Counted from the stretch's first letter, positions 29,918-40,215 are shown. The stretch: 64,000 bases of DNA from an uncultured Ruminiclostridium sp. (GCA_947594425.1 CANQED010000013.1:16140-80139), one strand, 5' to 3'. Numbers and translations: made by a program. Notes: generated from the sequence alone by a model not told the origin.

Positions 29918-32020
29918 TCAATCGCGCAGCTTTCTGAAAAGCTCCTCTATATTCAGCGGCTTAGTGATAAAGTCGTCCATGCCGCTGTCGATAGCTTTCT
30001 TTTTCTCCTCGGAGAAAGAATTTGCGGTGCAGGCGAAAATTTTGACCGTCTTAGCGTCCTCTCTGTCGAGAGCGCGTATCGCCTTAGCCGTCTGAAAGCC
30101 GTCCATCTCGGGCATAAGCAGGTCCATAAGCACAAAGCCGTACGTGCCGGGCTTTGACTCAGCGAACATACGCAGGGCGGTCTTGCCGTTATCGGCAAGG
30201 TCCGCCTCAAAGCCGTTGCTGCGCAAAAGCTCGAGCACTATCTCGCCGTTGAGCTCGTTATCCTCGGCTACAAGTATACGCGCGGTCGGCGCTAAATCGG
30301 CAGGTTGAGTGCCGCCGTGCTTTTGCACCTCGTCACATTCTTCACCGACAAAGGTAAAGGTAAACTCGCTGCCCTCGCCCTTTTCGCTGACGCAGGTGAG
30401 ATCACCGCCCATAAGCCGCGCAAGTCTGCGGCTGATAGACAGCCCTAAGCCCGTGCCCTGATTGCCCTTAGACACGGTGTCGAGCTCTTGAGAGAACACG
30501 CCGAACAGCTTTTTAAGAAATTCGGGGCTCATCCCCTTTCCGTTATCCGATACGGTGATACGGGTGCTTATCTTGCCGTCCTTTAGCTTTTCTTGGCGCA
30601 GGCTGAGCCCTACCTTTCCGCCGCGCTGGGTAAATTTGCGGGCGTTGTCGAGTAAATTGAGCAGTACCTGCTGTATCCTGACCTCGTCGCCGATAATGTA
30701 CGGATACGAATAGTCGGTATCTACGGTAAAGTGCAGCCCCTTTTCTTCCATACCGCTGCGCTCTATCGAGGTCACCGTCTGTATCATAAGCTTAAGATCT
30801 ACGGGGTAGAGCATAAGCTCTAACTTTTGCTCTTGCAGCTTAGACGCGTCAAGTATATCGTTTACCAGCGACAGGAGGTAATTAGCCGTGACGCTCGACT
30901 GCTTTAAATATGTCCCGAGCTTAGCCTTGTCGTCGATAGTGCGGGTCATAAGATAATTAAGCCCGATGAGGCCGTTCAGCGGGGTGCGTATCTCGTGGCT
31001 CATAGTGGACAAAAAGCGTCCCTTTGCCTTAGCGTCCGCCCTGCTCTTAGCGACGCGCAGGCGCTGGTTTACAATAATTATCGCCATAACTACTATCACC
31101 ACAAACAACACCCCGAGCATAATAACAGTATAGCGGTATCTGTAGATAAAGTCCTCAAAGGTGTCCTGATACTGATTTTCCATTACGCCCTGAATGGTGT
31201 AGCTGCCGACCTCGTCCTCGGTCATAAAGTCTATCGTTTTATCAAGGATATCTATAAGCAGCTGACCGTCCTCGGCGGACGAGCCCTCTCCCCCGTTAAA
31301 GGCTACCACAGCCGAAAAGCACAGCTTATCGTCAAGCCCTATCATGGGTATGACCTTAAGCTTATCGTACTTGGGCTTTGACAGCCAGTATTCGACAACG
31401 TACTGATTTTGTATCATAAGGTCCGCGTCGCCGCTGTCTACGGCGTCAAAGCAGGCGGGGATAGAGTCGTAATCTTTAATGGTGAAATTAGGGAACATTC
31501 GCGCGAGCACTTTCTTTAACGTCTGAGAGCCCGTCGACACAGCTACCGAAAGGTTGTCGCCGTATCTAAAGTCGAGGTCCTCTTTAGCGACTATGACCTT
31601 TCTGCTCGAAAGATAGGGCTCGCTGATAAGTATGCCGTTAGCGTTCTTATTTTCTTCATTGTATTCGACGCTCGTGATAAGGTCTACCCCCGCGTCGAGA
31701 AGATCGTCGTATGTTATACTGCCCATAGGCAGCTCGTAATAATCAAAATTAAGCCCCGATATTTCGCTGACGCGGTCAAAAATATACCGCGATATCCCCG
31801 AGCACTCTCCCTCGTCGGTAAAGCACACAGGTACCCTGTCTTGTATGTAGCCGACCTTAAGCGAGGGATGAGACGAAATATACGCCTGCTCCTGGTCGGT
31901 AAATTCGGGCGCATTTTTCTCCTCGGCAAATACTGTCAAGGAAAAGCACGATACGCTAACCGCAGCCGCCGCAAGCGCAGCCGCTAAGGCTTTAATAAAT
32001 CTCGGCTTCACGGGCGTCAC
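29918..32020 (-). CDS. Hybrid sensor histidine kinase: SBP_bac_3-like sensor, HisKA, HATPase, receiver
   Basis: LKVGYIQDRVPVCF substrate-binding-like region, TM, FLSTMSHEIRTPLNGLIG (H box), GTGLGLSISRRL, receiver VAEDNELN...LMDLLMPEMDGF. Confidence 0.92.
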   Translation of the reverse strand: MTPVKPRFIKALAAALAAAAVSVSCFSLTVFAEEKNAPEFTDQEQAYISSHPSLKVGYIQDRVPVCFTDEGECSGISRYIFDRVSEISGLNFDYYELPMGSITYDDLLDAGVDLITSVEYNEENKNANGILISEPYLSSRKVIVAKEDLDFRYGDNLSVAVSTGSQTLKKVLARMFPNFTIKDYDSIPACFDAVDSGDADLMIQNQYVVEYWLSKPKYDKLKVIPMIGLDDKLCFSAVVAFNGGEGSSAEDGQLLIDILDKTIDFMTEDEVGSYTIQGVMENQYQDTFEDFIYRYRYTVIMLGVLFVVIVVMAIIIVNQRLRVAKSRADAKAKGRFLSTMSHEIRTPLNGLIGLNYLMTRTIDDKAKLGTYLKQSSVTANYLLSLVNDILDASKLQEQKLELMLYPVDLKLMIQTVTSIERSGMEEKGLHFTVDTDYSYPYIIGDEVRIQQVLLNLLDNARKFTQRGGKVGLSLRQEKLKDGKISTRITVSDNGKGMSPEFLKKLFGVFSQELDTVSKGNQGTGLGLSISRRLARLMGGDLTCVSEKGEGSEFTFTFVGEECDEVQKHGGTQPADLAPTARILVAEDNELNGEIVLELLRSNGFEADLADNGKTALRMFAESKPGTYGFVLMDLLMPEMDGFQTAKAIRALDREDAKTVKIFACTANSFSEEKKKAIDSGMDDFITKPLNIEELFRKLRD

Positions 32021-32209
32021 CTCCTTTAGGGCTTTAGCGAAATAAAATTATCCTTGATAGTAATTATACTCCCGTTGTCCTAAATTGTCAATAAAAAACC
32101 GCCGAGATCTATCTATAAATTAAATCAATATCTGTTGCAAATACCGCGAAAAAATGTTATACTGCTGTATGAAATAACGCTCATTTAACTAAAGAAAGGA
32201 ATATGCACT

Positions 32210-32383
32210 ATGTGGAAAGTCGGAGATACCGTGATAACCTCGCAAATGGCTGACGAGGTACACCAAAGAGCAAACGAGGAGTGGAGCATACCGTCGATAG
32301 CAGCTATGCTGATACGCGACTACGGGGTAAAGGAAGACGACGCCGAAAAGGTGGTAGAAGAGGTGCTGAGCCTGAATGGGTGA
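32210..32383 (+). CDS. Small 57-aa protein, uncharacterised (not in supplied ORF track)
   Basis: ATG-TGA frame: MWKVGDTVITSQMADEVHQRANEEWSIPSIAAMLIRDYGVKEDDAEKVVEEVLSLNG; AAGAAAGGA upstream. Confidence 0.6.
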   Translation: MWKVGDTVITSQMADEVHQRANEEWSIPSIAAMLIRDYGVKEDDAEKVVEEVLSLNG

Positions 32384-32464
32384 GAGGTGACTTTTCCGCG
32401 CTTGACAGGCGAGGCGTATTATGGTAAAATAATTGTATATGAGCTATACGAAAGGAAGATATAT

Positions 32465-33577
32465 ATGCTTGAATACGATGAATTGAAGATAGAATTTGAC
32501 GGGTTGGAGCCCCAGCTTAAGGAGCTTGCGGCGGCGCTCGACCTCGAGGGGCTGAAAAAGGAGATAGCGCAGCTTGAAGAAGAGAGCGGCAAGCCCGATT
32601 TTTGGAACGATGTGGAAAATTCTCAAAAGGTATCGCGCCGCATTGGCGACTGCAAGAACATTGTCGAAAGCTATAATAAGCTTAAGCAAAGCTACGACGA
32701 CGTAGTTACCATGATAGAGCTTGCGCAGGAAGAGGACGACGAGAGCATGCTGCCCGAGATACAAGAGCTCGCGCAGAGCTTTCGCACAGAGCTTGAGACG
32801 CAAAAGCTCGCGACATTGCTCTCGGGAGAATATGACAGCAAGAACGCTATACTCACGTTTCACGCGGGCGCGGGCGGCACCGAGGCTCAGGACTGGGTAG
32901 AAATGCTCTACCGTATGTATAACCGCTGGGCGGAGCGCCACGGTATGAAGGTGACGGTGCTCGACTACCTCGACGGCGAAGAGGCGGGGATAAAAAGCGC
33001 AAGCATACTGATAGAGGGGCGCAACGCCTACGGCTATCTCAAAAGCGAAAACGGCGTGCACAGGCTGGTGCGCGTATCGCCCTTTGACAGCTCGGGTAGA
33101 CGGCACACAAGCTTTGCCTCGGTAGAGGTAATGCCCGAAATAGACGACACGGTGGATGTCGACATCAGCGAGGACGAAATCAAAATGGACGTATACCGCG
33201 CAAGCGGCGCAGGCGGACAAAAGGTAAACAAGACCTCGTCCGCGGTCAGGATAACCCATATCCCGACCGGTATCGTATGCGCCTGCCAGACAGAGCGCTC
33301 TCAGCACCAAAACAGAGAATACGCTATGCGTATGCTCAAGTCAAAGCTTATTGAGATAAAAGAGCGCGAAAACCTCGAAAAGATATCCGATATAAAGGGC
33401 GAGCAGCTGCAAATAGCGTGGGGCGCTCAGATACGCTCGTATGTGTTTATGCCCTACACTATGGCAAAGGATCACCGCACCAATTATGAAATGGGAAATA
33501 TAAACGCCGTTATGGACGGCGACATAGACGGCTTTATTAACGCCTATCTTAAGGCGCTGAGCTTAGGGCAGCTGTAA
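32465..33577 (+). CDS. prfB: Peptide chain release factor 2
   Basis: GAGGQKVNKTSSAVRITHIPTG GGQ motif; SPFDSSGRRHTSFASV RF2-type region; single uninterrupted frame. Confidence 0.96.
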   Translation: MLEYDELKIEFDGLEPQLKELAAALDLEGLKKEIAQLEEESGKPDFWNDVENSQKVSRRIGDCKNIVESYNKLKQSYDDVVTMIELAQEEDDESMLPEIQELAQSFRTELETQKLATLLSGEYDSKNAILTFHAGAGGTEAQDWVEMLYRMYNRWAERHGMKVTVLDYLDGEEAGIKSASILIEGRNAYGYLKSENGVHRLVRVSPFDSSGRRHTSFASVEVMPEIDDTVDVDISEDEIKMDVYRASGAGGQKVNKTSSAVRITHIPTGIVCACQTERSQHQNREYAMRMLKSKLIEIKERENLEKISDIKGEQLQIAWGAQIRSYVFMPYTMAKDHRTNYEMGNINAVMDGDIDGFINAYLKALSLGQL

Positions 33578-34932
33578 TGCTTAAGAAGAACGATATCATC
33601 ACGCTCGACATATACGCGCTCACCACCCTCGGCAGCGGGATAGGGCGCAGCGAGGACGGCATGGCGGTGTTCGTACCGTTTACCGCCTGCGGCGACAGGA
33701 TACGCTGCCGAATACTTAAGGTGAAGTCTGATTATGCATATGGAAAGGCGGAGGAGATATTGATCCCCTCCCCCGACCGCGTGCCGCAGGACTGCCCCGT
33801 GTACGGAAAATGCGGGGGCTGTTCGCTGCGGCATATTTCGTATGCCGCCGAGCTTAGATTTAAAGAGCAGACGGTAAAGGACGCGTTTGAGCGGATAGGA
33901 AAGCTGTCGCCCGAATTTTTGCCGATAATCGAAAACGACTTCCACGACCGATACAGAAACAAGCTGCAAATGCCCGCGGGGCTTGAAAACGGGGATATCG
34001 TGTTCGGTTTTTACGCTCCTCACAGCCACCGTATAGTTCCCTGCCATGACTGTAAATTGCAGCCGGAAATTTTTGCAAAAATAATCGACGCCGTGTCCGA
34101 ATTGTGCGCAGAATGTGGGATTTTCCCCTACGAAAATAATGCAAAAATCGGCGGTCTAAGGCACATCTATCTCAGAAAGGGGCACTACAGCGGCGAGATA
34201 TGCCTGTGCTTTGTCGCCGCGAAAGACAGCCCCGCGTACAAGACGGCGGCGCTGCGGCTCGCCGAAAAATTTGAGCAGATAAAATCGGTCGTGCTTAACA
34301 TAAATCCCGATGACACAAATGTTATCCTCGGCGAAAAGCAGCGGGTGCTGTACGGAAAGGCGGAGATAAGCGATACCATCTGCGGCAGGACGGTGTCCTT
34401 GTCGCCGAAAGCGTTCTATCAAGTGAACACTCTTGCCGCCGAGAAAATATATAAGCAGGCAGAGGAATTCGCCCGCCCCGACGGGAAAATATTGCTCGAC
34501 CTATACTGCGGCGCGGGGACGATAGGGCTGTCCATGGCGCACAAGGTAAAGCGGCTCATCGGGGTGGAGATCGTCCCCGACGCGGTGGAAAACGCGCGCA
34601 AAAACGCCGCCGCGAACGGCATAACAAACGCTGAATTTATCTGTGCCGACGCCGCTGCGGCCGCAAAAGAGCTAAACGCGCGCGGCGTTCGCCCCGACGT
34701 TATCATCATCGACCCGCCGCGCGGCGGCTGCGGGCAGTCGGCGTGTGAGCAGATAGCGGCTTTCGGCAGCGAGCGGATAGTTATGATATCCTGCAACCCC
34801 GCCACGGCCGCCCGCGACTGCGCGTATTTTAAGGAGCTGGGGTATATCACGGAAAAAGTACGGGCGGCGGATATGTTTAGTCGGACGGGGCATGTGGAGT
34901 GCGTGGTGGGGATGGCAAGGACTAAGGACTGA
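33577..34932 (+). CDS. 23S rRNA (uracil-5-)-methyltransferase, RlmD/RumA-TrmA family
   Basis: TRAM domain, CPVYGKCGGCSLRHI Fe-S region, FYQVNTLAAEKIY, LDLYCGAGTIGL, DPPRGGC, SCNPATAARD. Confidence 0.93.
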   Translation: MLKKNDIITLDIYALTTLGSGIGRSEDGMAVFVPFTACGDRIRCRILKVKSDYAYGKAEEILIPSPDRVPQDCPVYGKCGGCSLRHISYAAELRFKEQTVKDAFERIGKLSPEFLPIIENDFHDRYRNKLQMPAGLENGDIVFGFYAPHSHRIVPCHDCKLQPEIFAKIIDAVSELCAECGIFPYENNAKIGGLRHIYLRKGHYSGEICLCFVAAKDSPAYKTAALRLAEKFEQIKSVVLNINPDDTNVILGEKQRVLYGKAEISDTICGRTVSLSPKAFYQVNTLAAEKIYKQAEEFARPDGKILLDLYCGAGTIGLSMAHKVKRLIGVEIVPDAVENARKNAAANGITNAEFICADAAAAAKELNARGVRPDVIIIDPPRGGCGQSACEQIAAFGSERIVMISCNPATAARDCAYFKELGYITEKVRAADMFSRTGHVECVVGMARTKD

Positions 34933-34985
34933 ATGCTGAAAAAGTGCTGCTGAGACGTCACAAATAAAGCAATCAATAAAAGGAA

Positions 34986-35030
34986 ACCCGCACAGACGGC
35001 TTGCAAATGGTTTGCGTCGTTTGTGCGGGT
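34986..35030. terminator. Terminator hairpin between convergent genes
   Basis: ACCCGCACA...TGTGCGGGT with inner GACG/CGTC pairing, between two convergent genes. Confidence 0.65.
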
Positions 35031-35038
35031 ATATTATT

Positions 35039-38000
35039 TTAATACCTGTATAGAGGAGTAAATTCTATTTTGTCGGTATAGCCGGGTTGCCCGCTTAAGG
35101 TGTCGGTTTTAGCCATATCAGCTGACTGCCCGTTTATTTTTAATTTATATATATTATATTTTCCTTCCATACCCGGACCGGTGCTTGTTCCTACTATAGT
35201 ACCGTTATCATTGTACAGAGTTAAATGCCATGCGTTATATTCTCCCAAAAGCTTAGCTTTCCCGTTTATCATTTTATAAACGTGATGAGTTCTGTCTGAT
35301 TCGCAAGTGCCGTCTTGAATAATAAGCTCATCCTCCCCGTCGTTGTCTATGTCGACATATGCATATGAGCAATAATCACACAACTGTTTGTGATTATTAT
35401 TGCAGGCTTCGTTATATTCATACAGTTTAGTGGAAAGATCCTCAATAGGGGAGTCAACGAAAGTAATGGGGATATCCATATCTTCCAAAAAGGATTTATC
35501 TAACACCCAATATCCATTAACATATGTTATATTTACCGGGAAAAAGCCATAAAACTTATCGGAGTTTATCTCATATGTGTATACTATCAGTTCATAACGA
35601 GATGAGCTATGTGATTTAATATAGATTTTATATTCGTGGTCGGGTAATATGCCGCCTATTCCCATGATGGCGCTTACATACAGCTTGCCGTTTTGCTCGA
35701 CCCAGTTTTTGTATTGGATATCGAAAAGTTCCTCAATAACATCAGAAGTATAGTATTGGCTGCATAACTCTTCCAGATCATTTATAGAGTTTATTCCCTC
35801 GTAATTTATCCTTTCGTATTCCCATTCCTGATTATTAAGAACCCCGGTAAATGTATCTGATTTATCAGCGTAAGTGTTGTAATAAAACCAATCTCCGTTA
35901 AATCTTCCTGCACTCATTATAAGAGCGGCAATATCATCGTTAGTTAAGTCATTAGGATTTAAATTGTCATTTATTCCGTTTTTATCTACAGCTTCAACTC
36001 TATATGCTTGTGATTTTTTCGCATCTTCTTCACTATGCCAAGAAAATATAAAATTGATCTTATCGATATTGAAAGTGTACATATAAGATTCGTAAAAATC
36101 CGAATAGAAACCTTCGCCGGTAGTTTCATTTTGCAATTCAGGAAGCGTATAGTCGGTATTTACATTGTCGATCACAGTGTACGTACTTTCTTGGTTGTTA
36201 GACAGCCAATAGACCATGACAATTTTTTCTGTTCCGGTGTAGTCGTTCGAAAAATCGTTATCCATAAAGAAGAAAATAAGCGGGACTCTCCCATCGTCAT
36301 AATATAACCCAAGAGCCGAGCCCTCTTCGTGATCTTGTGCTATCGAAATATCCGACCCATACATTTCTTTGATATCGTTTATGGTTTTGCCCAAATAATC
36401 TACCAGCTTAAGCTCCTCGTTTGCAATATTTCCGCCCTTAAAATCCGTATACACCTTAACGCTTTTCAGCCCGTAATACTTATTCCTTATTGTCGCTCCG
36501 ATGATTTTTACGGATGTCTTGTATTCTGTTTTAGAGGCTTTTTTCCCGATATCCTTGACAGATATCAAGTATGTTCCCTCGTCAAGGTCTAAAGTGTACC
36601 CGTCCGCGCTGTTTATATCTTCGTCCACCACCGTTTTCGGCTTTAAATTATTATACGAGCCCGAAAGAGTGGATATCGTCAAGTGATAATTTCCGTATTT
36701 TTCACCATCCTCATCAAAGACATTCAAAACCGCGCCCGATAATACTGGCACATCCGGTGATTTTGCATAAACAGATGAAATATGCCCTTTAGGCTCCAAA
36801 TTTTGCAGGAAAGTATAAAGCTTATGACAATTCCAATCAATATTAGCGATATCCTTTCCGACAAAACCTAAATTATTTGCTAAAAGCGCCGGCATATTTT
36901 TAGAACCTATATTTTGAGGAATATCGGAGCTTTTATCATAATATATCGGATCGCCGCCGTAATGTATCGTTACAAAGCCGACTAATACATCGGATACCCA
37001 GTCGCCGTGCACTCTGTAGTCCTTAATTATCGATGTGTTATCCGAAAGGACTCTGCTTTCATCTTTGAACGTTTCTCTGTTAGTTACAGCCGCCGAAACA
37101 GGCAGACCCAGTCCGTTAAAGGTGACGATGCCCTTTATCCTTTCTTTATCAAGCTTTAATCCCTGATAAGCCGCATGATAAGCTAAATTACCTCCGAGAG
37201 AATGCCCCGTTATGTAAAAATTACAGTCGGGGTAGTTTAACATCAGCGTGGACAAATATGCCGATGCAAATTTTGGCTGCGGGCTATGCCCGACTAACCC
37301 CTCGGCTATATCGTTTATCCAATCATCAAAGCCTTGAGTTCCCGTAAACGCCACAACGATATTATCATCAATTCTGAAAGCCGCCGCCTGAAATCCTTTA
37401 TCGATGGTGCTTATAAGCTCCCACCCGTACAGCTCTTCTACACTTGCGACATTGCCGAATTCGTTAAATTCTCCGTTAAGCTTGACTTTTAACTGATCGG
37501 GCAGATCCTTTAGCATAACAGGAAAATTAAAAGTATAATCATACGGCAGCACATAAGACATCGAACAGAACATAGCGAGATTTCGGTCGGATATATCCCA
37601 CTTTAACGGCGATTTATCCTTTGCGTCGGATAGCCCGTCGCCGTCGGTGTCGCTTGAGGTGGGATCGGATCTGAGCGAGATATAAGTTTTGCCGCCTTTG
37701 CTTACTATGCTTATTTCATCGCCGTTTTTCACACCGTCGCCGTCATAGTCGTCGCTTTTATCTCCGTCGGCGTTATAATTAAAATCGATACCGCATAATT
37801 CTTTTGAGCCGTTGCTGAGGACCAGATCGCCCGAAAAGATAAGCTCGCTGTAATAGTCGGATATGCCGTCGTTATTGCTGTCCGATTTATCGGTGCTTTC
37901 GGATATTTTAGCCCCTCGGCTCCACGCTCTGTCAAATTCCGGCTTGTTAAGAAGTATATATTTGGAAAAGTGCGTTACTTCAGCACTGACAACATCGTCG

Positions 38001-39133
38001 GATATCGACTGATTTTCAAGCTCCTCAAAAGCGCCGCTTTCTTCGTCAAAATAATATATCGCGGGTCTGAAATTATCCGAAACAGCTCCGAGAGAGGTGT
38101 TAAATTGAAAGGATATTTTTGCTTTGGAAATTTCGCCGTCAGATAAAAATTCATAAGCGGATCCTAAATATCCCGGTATCTGCGGATTCAGCAAAGGATC
38201 TTGCGAGGATATCTCGGATATTTGTATGGAAGAAGCGGTTTTGCCGTTTTCATTAACTTCGGCAAATGCCATAACGACGTTGCCGTCGGACGTCTCTGAT
38301 TGTACTTTTATCTCGAAATTGTCATTGTATGTAAGCGGGTCAAACGAGTTTTCTTTTTCCCAGCCGTCGTCGGCTCCGTCTTTATCGGTATCCTTTTCAA
38401 GCGGGTCGGTTTTGGTTGTCTCAATTTCCTGCTTATCATCTAATCCGTCGCCGTCCGTGTCCGATAAGCAAGGGTCTGTTTTAGCGTCTATTTCGTCTTT
38501 ATTTACGATACCGTCGCCGTCAAGGTCTTCATCTGCGTCGCTTATGCCGTTGCCGTCGGTATCGGCATTGAGAGGGTCAGTGCCTAAGACAGAGGTCTCC
38601 GCGCTGTCGCTCAAACCGTCGTTATCGGAATCCGCGGAAGACGCGTCTGTCCCTAATATTTCTTCGGACTCATCGGACAATCCGTCGCCGTCAATATCCG
38701 CCGCCTCCGACGACAAATCAAGCCAGCGAGCATACAGGGTACAGGAGCGCTCCACAGGGCTGAAAAGATCAAACCGCTTGTTAAAATCCTTGTCCTCGTA
38801 CCACCCAATAAATGCGGCGTCATCTTTTTCGGTATATTCCGTAATTGCAAGCATATCTCCCTTTTTAACGGTTTTATCGGGTATTGAGCTGCCGCCGTTT
38901 GTATCAAAAGTGATGGTATATTCCGAAACGCTGTCAAGCTGCCGAAACGCAAACATCGCTCCGCACCAACACAATGCGGTTACAACAATTGTAACGGTAC
39001 AAATTATAATGCGGCGTTTCTTTTTCGTTTTGTCCGTTTTCTTGCACGCTAAGATAATACAAATGATCGCCGCGGCAAGTATGATCAAAGCCGCCGCAGA
39101 AATTATCCGGCTTAAAATGCTAAAGATACTCAT
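35039..39133 (-). CDS. Secreted/membrane-anchored protein: InlB B-repeat-like, thrombospondin type 3 (Ca-binding) repeats, class 3 lipase/DUF2974-like domain, long C-terminal region
   Basis: Two N-terminal TMs; YTITFDTNGGSSIPDKTVKKGD...FIGWYED; many DxDxDGxxD repeats; VAFTGTQGFDDWINDI and FYITGHSLGGNLAYHAA. Confidence 0.85.
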   Translation of the reverse strand: MSIFSILSRIISAAALIILAAAIICIILACKKTDKTKKKRRIIICTVTIVVTALCWCGAMFAFRQLDSVSEYTITFDTNGGSSIPDKTVKKGDMLAITEYTEKDDAAFIGWYEDKDFNKRFDLFSPVERSCTLYARWLDLSSEAADIDGDGLSDESEEILGTDASSADSDNDGLSDSAETSVLGTDPLNADTDGNGISDADEDLDGDGIVNKDEIDAKTDPCLSDTDGDGLDDKQEIETTKTDPLEKDTDKDGADDGWEKENSFDPLTYNDNFEIKVQSETSDGNVVMAFAEVNENGKTASSIQISEISSQDPLLNPQIPGYLGSAYEFLSDGEISKAKISFQFNTSLGAVSDNFRPAIYYFDEESGAFEELENQSISDDVVSAEVTHFSKYILLNKPEFDRAWSRGAKISESTDKSDSNNDGISDYYSELIFSGDLVLSNGSKELCGIDFNYNADGDKSDDYDGDGVKNGDEISIVSKGGKTYISLRSDPTSSDTDGDGLSDAKDKSPLKWDISDRNLAMFCSMSYVLPYDYTFNFPVMLKDLPDQLKVKLNGEFNEFGNVASVEELYGWELISTIDKGFQAAAFRIDDNIVVAFTGTQGFDDWINDIAEGLVGHSPQPKFASAYLSTLMLNYPDCNFYITGHSLGGNLAYHAAYQGLKLDKERIKGIVTFNGLGLPVSAAVTNRETFKDESRVLSDNTSIIKDYRVHGDWVSDVLVGFVTIHYGGDPIYYDKSSDIPQNIGSKNMPALLANNLGFVGKDIANIDWNCHKLYTFLQNLEPKGHISSVYAKSPDVPVLSGAVLNVFDEDGEKYGNYHLTISTLSGSYNNLKPKTVVDEDINSADGYTLDLDEGTYLISVKDIGKKASKTEYKTSVKIIGATIRNKYYGLKSVKVYTDFKGGNIANEELKLVDYLGKTINDIKEMYGSDISIAQDHEEGSALGLYYDDGRVPLIFFFMDNDFSNDYTGTEKIVMVYWLSNNQESTYTVIDNVNTDYTLPELQNETTGEGFYSDFYESYMYTFNIDKINFIFSWHSEEDAKKSQAYRVEAVDKNGINDNLNPNDLTNDDIAALIMSAGRFNGDWFYYNTYADKSDTFTGVLNNQEWEYERINYEGINSINDLEELCSQYYTSDVIEELFDIQYKNWVEQNGKLYVSAIMGIGGILPDHEYKIYIKSHSSSRYELIVYTYEINSDKFYGFFPVNITYVNGYWVLDKSFLEDMDIPITFVDSPIEDLSTKLYEYNEACNNNHKQLCDYCSYAYVDIDNDGEDELIIQDGTCESDRTHHVYKMINGKAKLLGEYNAWHLTLYNDNGTIVGTSTGPGMEGKYNIYKLKINGQSADMAKTDTLSGQPGYTDKIEFTPLYRY

Positions 39134-39168
39134 ATTTTCTCCTATTATCTCTCACTTAATATTAATAA

Positions 39169-39209
39169 CCGCACAAACGGTTCAACGGGGAAGTGCGTCG
39201 GTTGTGCGG
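39169..39209. terminator. Hairpin between zinc-ribbon gene and lipase gene
   Basis: CCGCACAA...TTGTGCGG inverted repeat followed by CTTTTA. Confidence 0.45.
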
Positions 39210-39243
39210 CTTTTATGTCCTTGAAATATAAAATATAGAAAGA

Positions 39244-40215
39244 TCAAAGGTCTTTGTTTAGTTTCCAGTATTCGGCTTGTGCAATTTGGAGCTGAGCGGC
39301 TTCATGCGCGGCGGAGATCTGTGCATATTGCGCAGCTCTTGCGGTGTTTTGCTCTATTTGTGCTGCCATCTGTATCGCATTTTCCATAAGCTCTTTATTC
39401 TGCGCTAAATTAGCGTTCATCTGAGCCTGCTGTAAAATGATATCCGTGTTCTGACTGATTGAATAATCCAGCTTATTTTTTATAGCTTCTAAATCCACAT
39501 GCAGAAGCGCCTCGGAAATGGATTGTGACGAGGTAGACAAATAATCATAAAGATAAAAGACCGCATATAAGTTTCTGAAAGGTCCGGGAATGATATTTGG
39601 AGCGTATGCTTTTTCAAGCACGCTCTCAACTTCCTTGTACTCTTTATATGTATTACTCCTTATTGCTTGTCTTTTTTCTTTTAATGTTTCTTCATAGGCA
39701 CATTTTTTCTTGTCGAGTCGCTTTTTTTCTAAGTATTCTCCGTATAGTTTTTTATAATCTCGATAATTAGATATCGCCACCAAAAAGCAAATAAACGATA
39801 TAAGCAAGATAACAAAATATAAAAATATTGCGTTTGAGTCGATATAATTAGAGTTTGATATTGCAATAATAGCCATTATAATAAATAATATTAAAAATAT
39901 TGTCGATACAACAATTCCAACTTTAGACCGTTCAATTGGCGGGTCTATTTGTCTTGGGATCGCCAGCCGGTTGATCGATTGATCTAAGTCATTAATATTT
40001 CTTCTTAGCCTTTCTTTTTCCATTTCCAAAGCACGAAGGTCGTACAAATGCATAAGTATTACGTCGCGGTTATATTTATTACTGTCGTTTGACAAAACCG
40101 AAACGTTTTTTTCTTCGATCTGGTTTTCATTTTGTATGTTATTTATCGGATTTCCGCACTTATCGCAAAAATTTGCGTCATCTCTGAGCTCTGCTCCGCA
40201 ATTAATACAAAACAT
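39244..40215 (-). CDS. Zinc-ribbon domain membrane protein with coiled coils
   Basis: MFCINCGAELRDDANFCDKCGNPI double CxxC ribbon; two TMs; heptad-rich C-terminus. Confidence 0.85.
   Translation of the reverse strand: MFCINCGAELRDDANFCDKCGNPINNIQNENQIEEKNVSVLSNDSNKYNRDVILMHLYDLRALEMEKERLRRNINDLDQSINRLAIPRQIDPPIERSKVGIVVSTIFLILFIIMAIIAISNSNYIDSNAIFLYFVILLISFICFLVAISNYRDYKKLYGEYLEKKRLDKKKCAYEETLKEKRQAIRSNTYKEYKEVESVLEKAYAPNIIPGPFRNLYAVFYLYDYLSTSSQSISEALLHVDLEAIKNKLDYSISQNTDIILQQAQMNANLAQNKELMENAIQMAAQIEQNTARAAQYAQISAAHEAAQLQIAQAEYWKLNKDL

Noticed and set aside
37600-38710. DNA-level tandem repeat in the lipase-like gene
   Set aside because: Similarity is at protein level (Ca-binding DxDxDG motifs); the nucleotide repeats are degenerate and explained by coding constraint.
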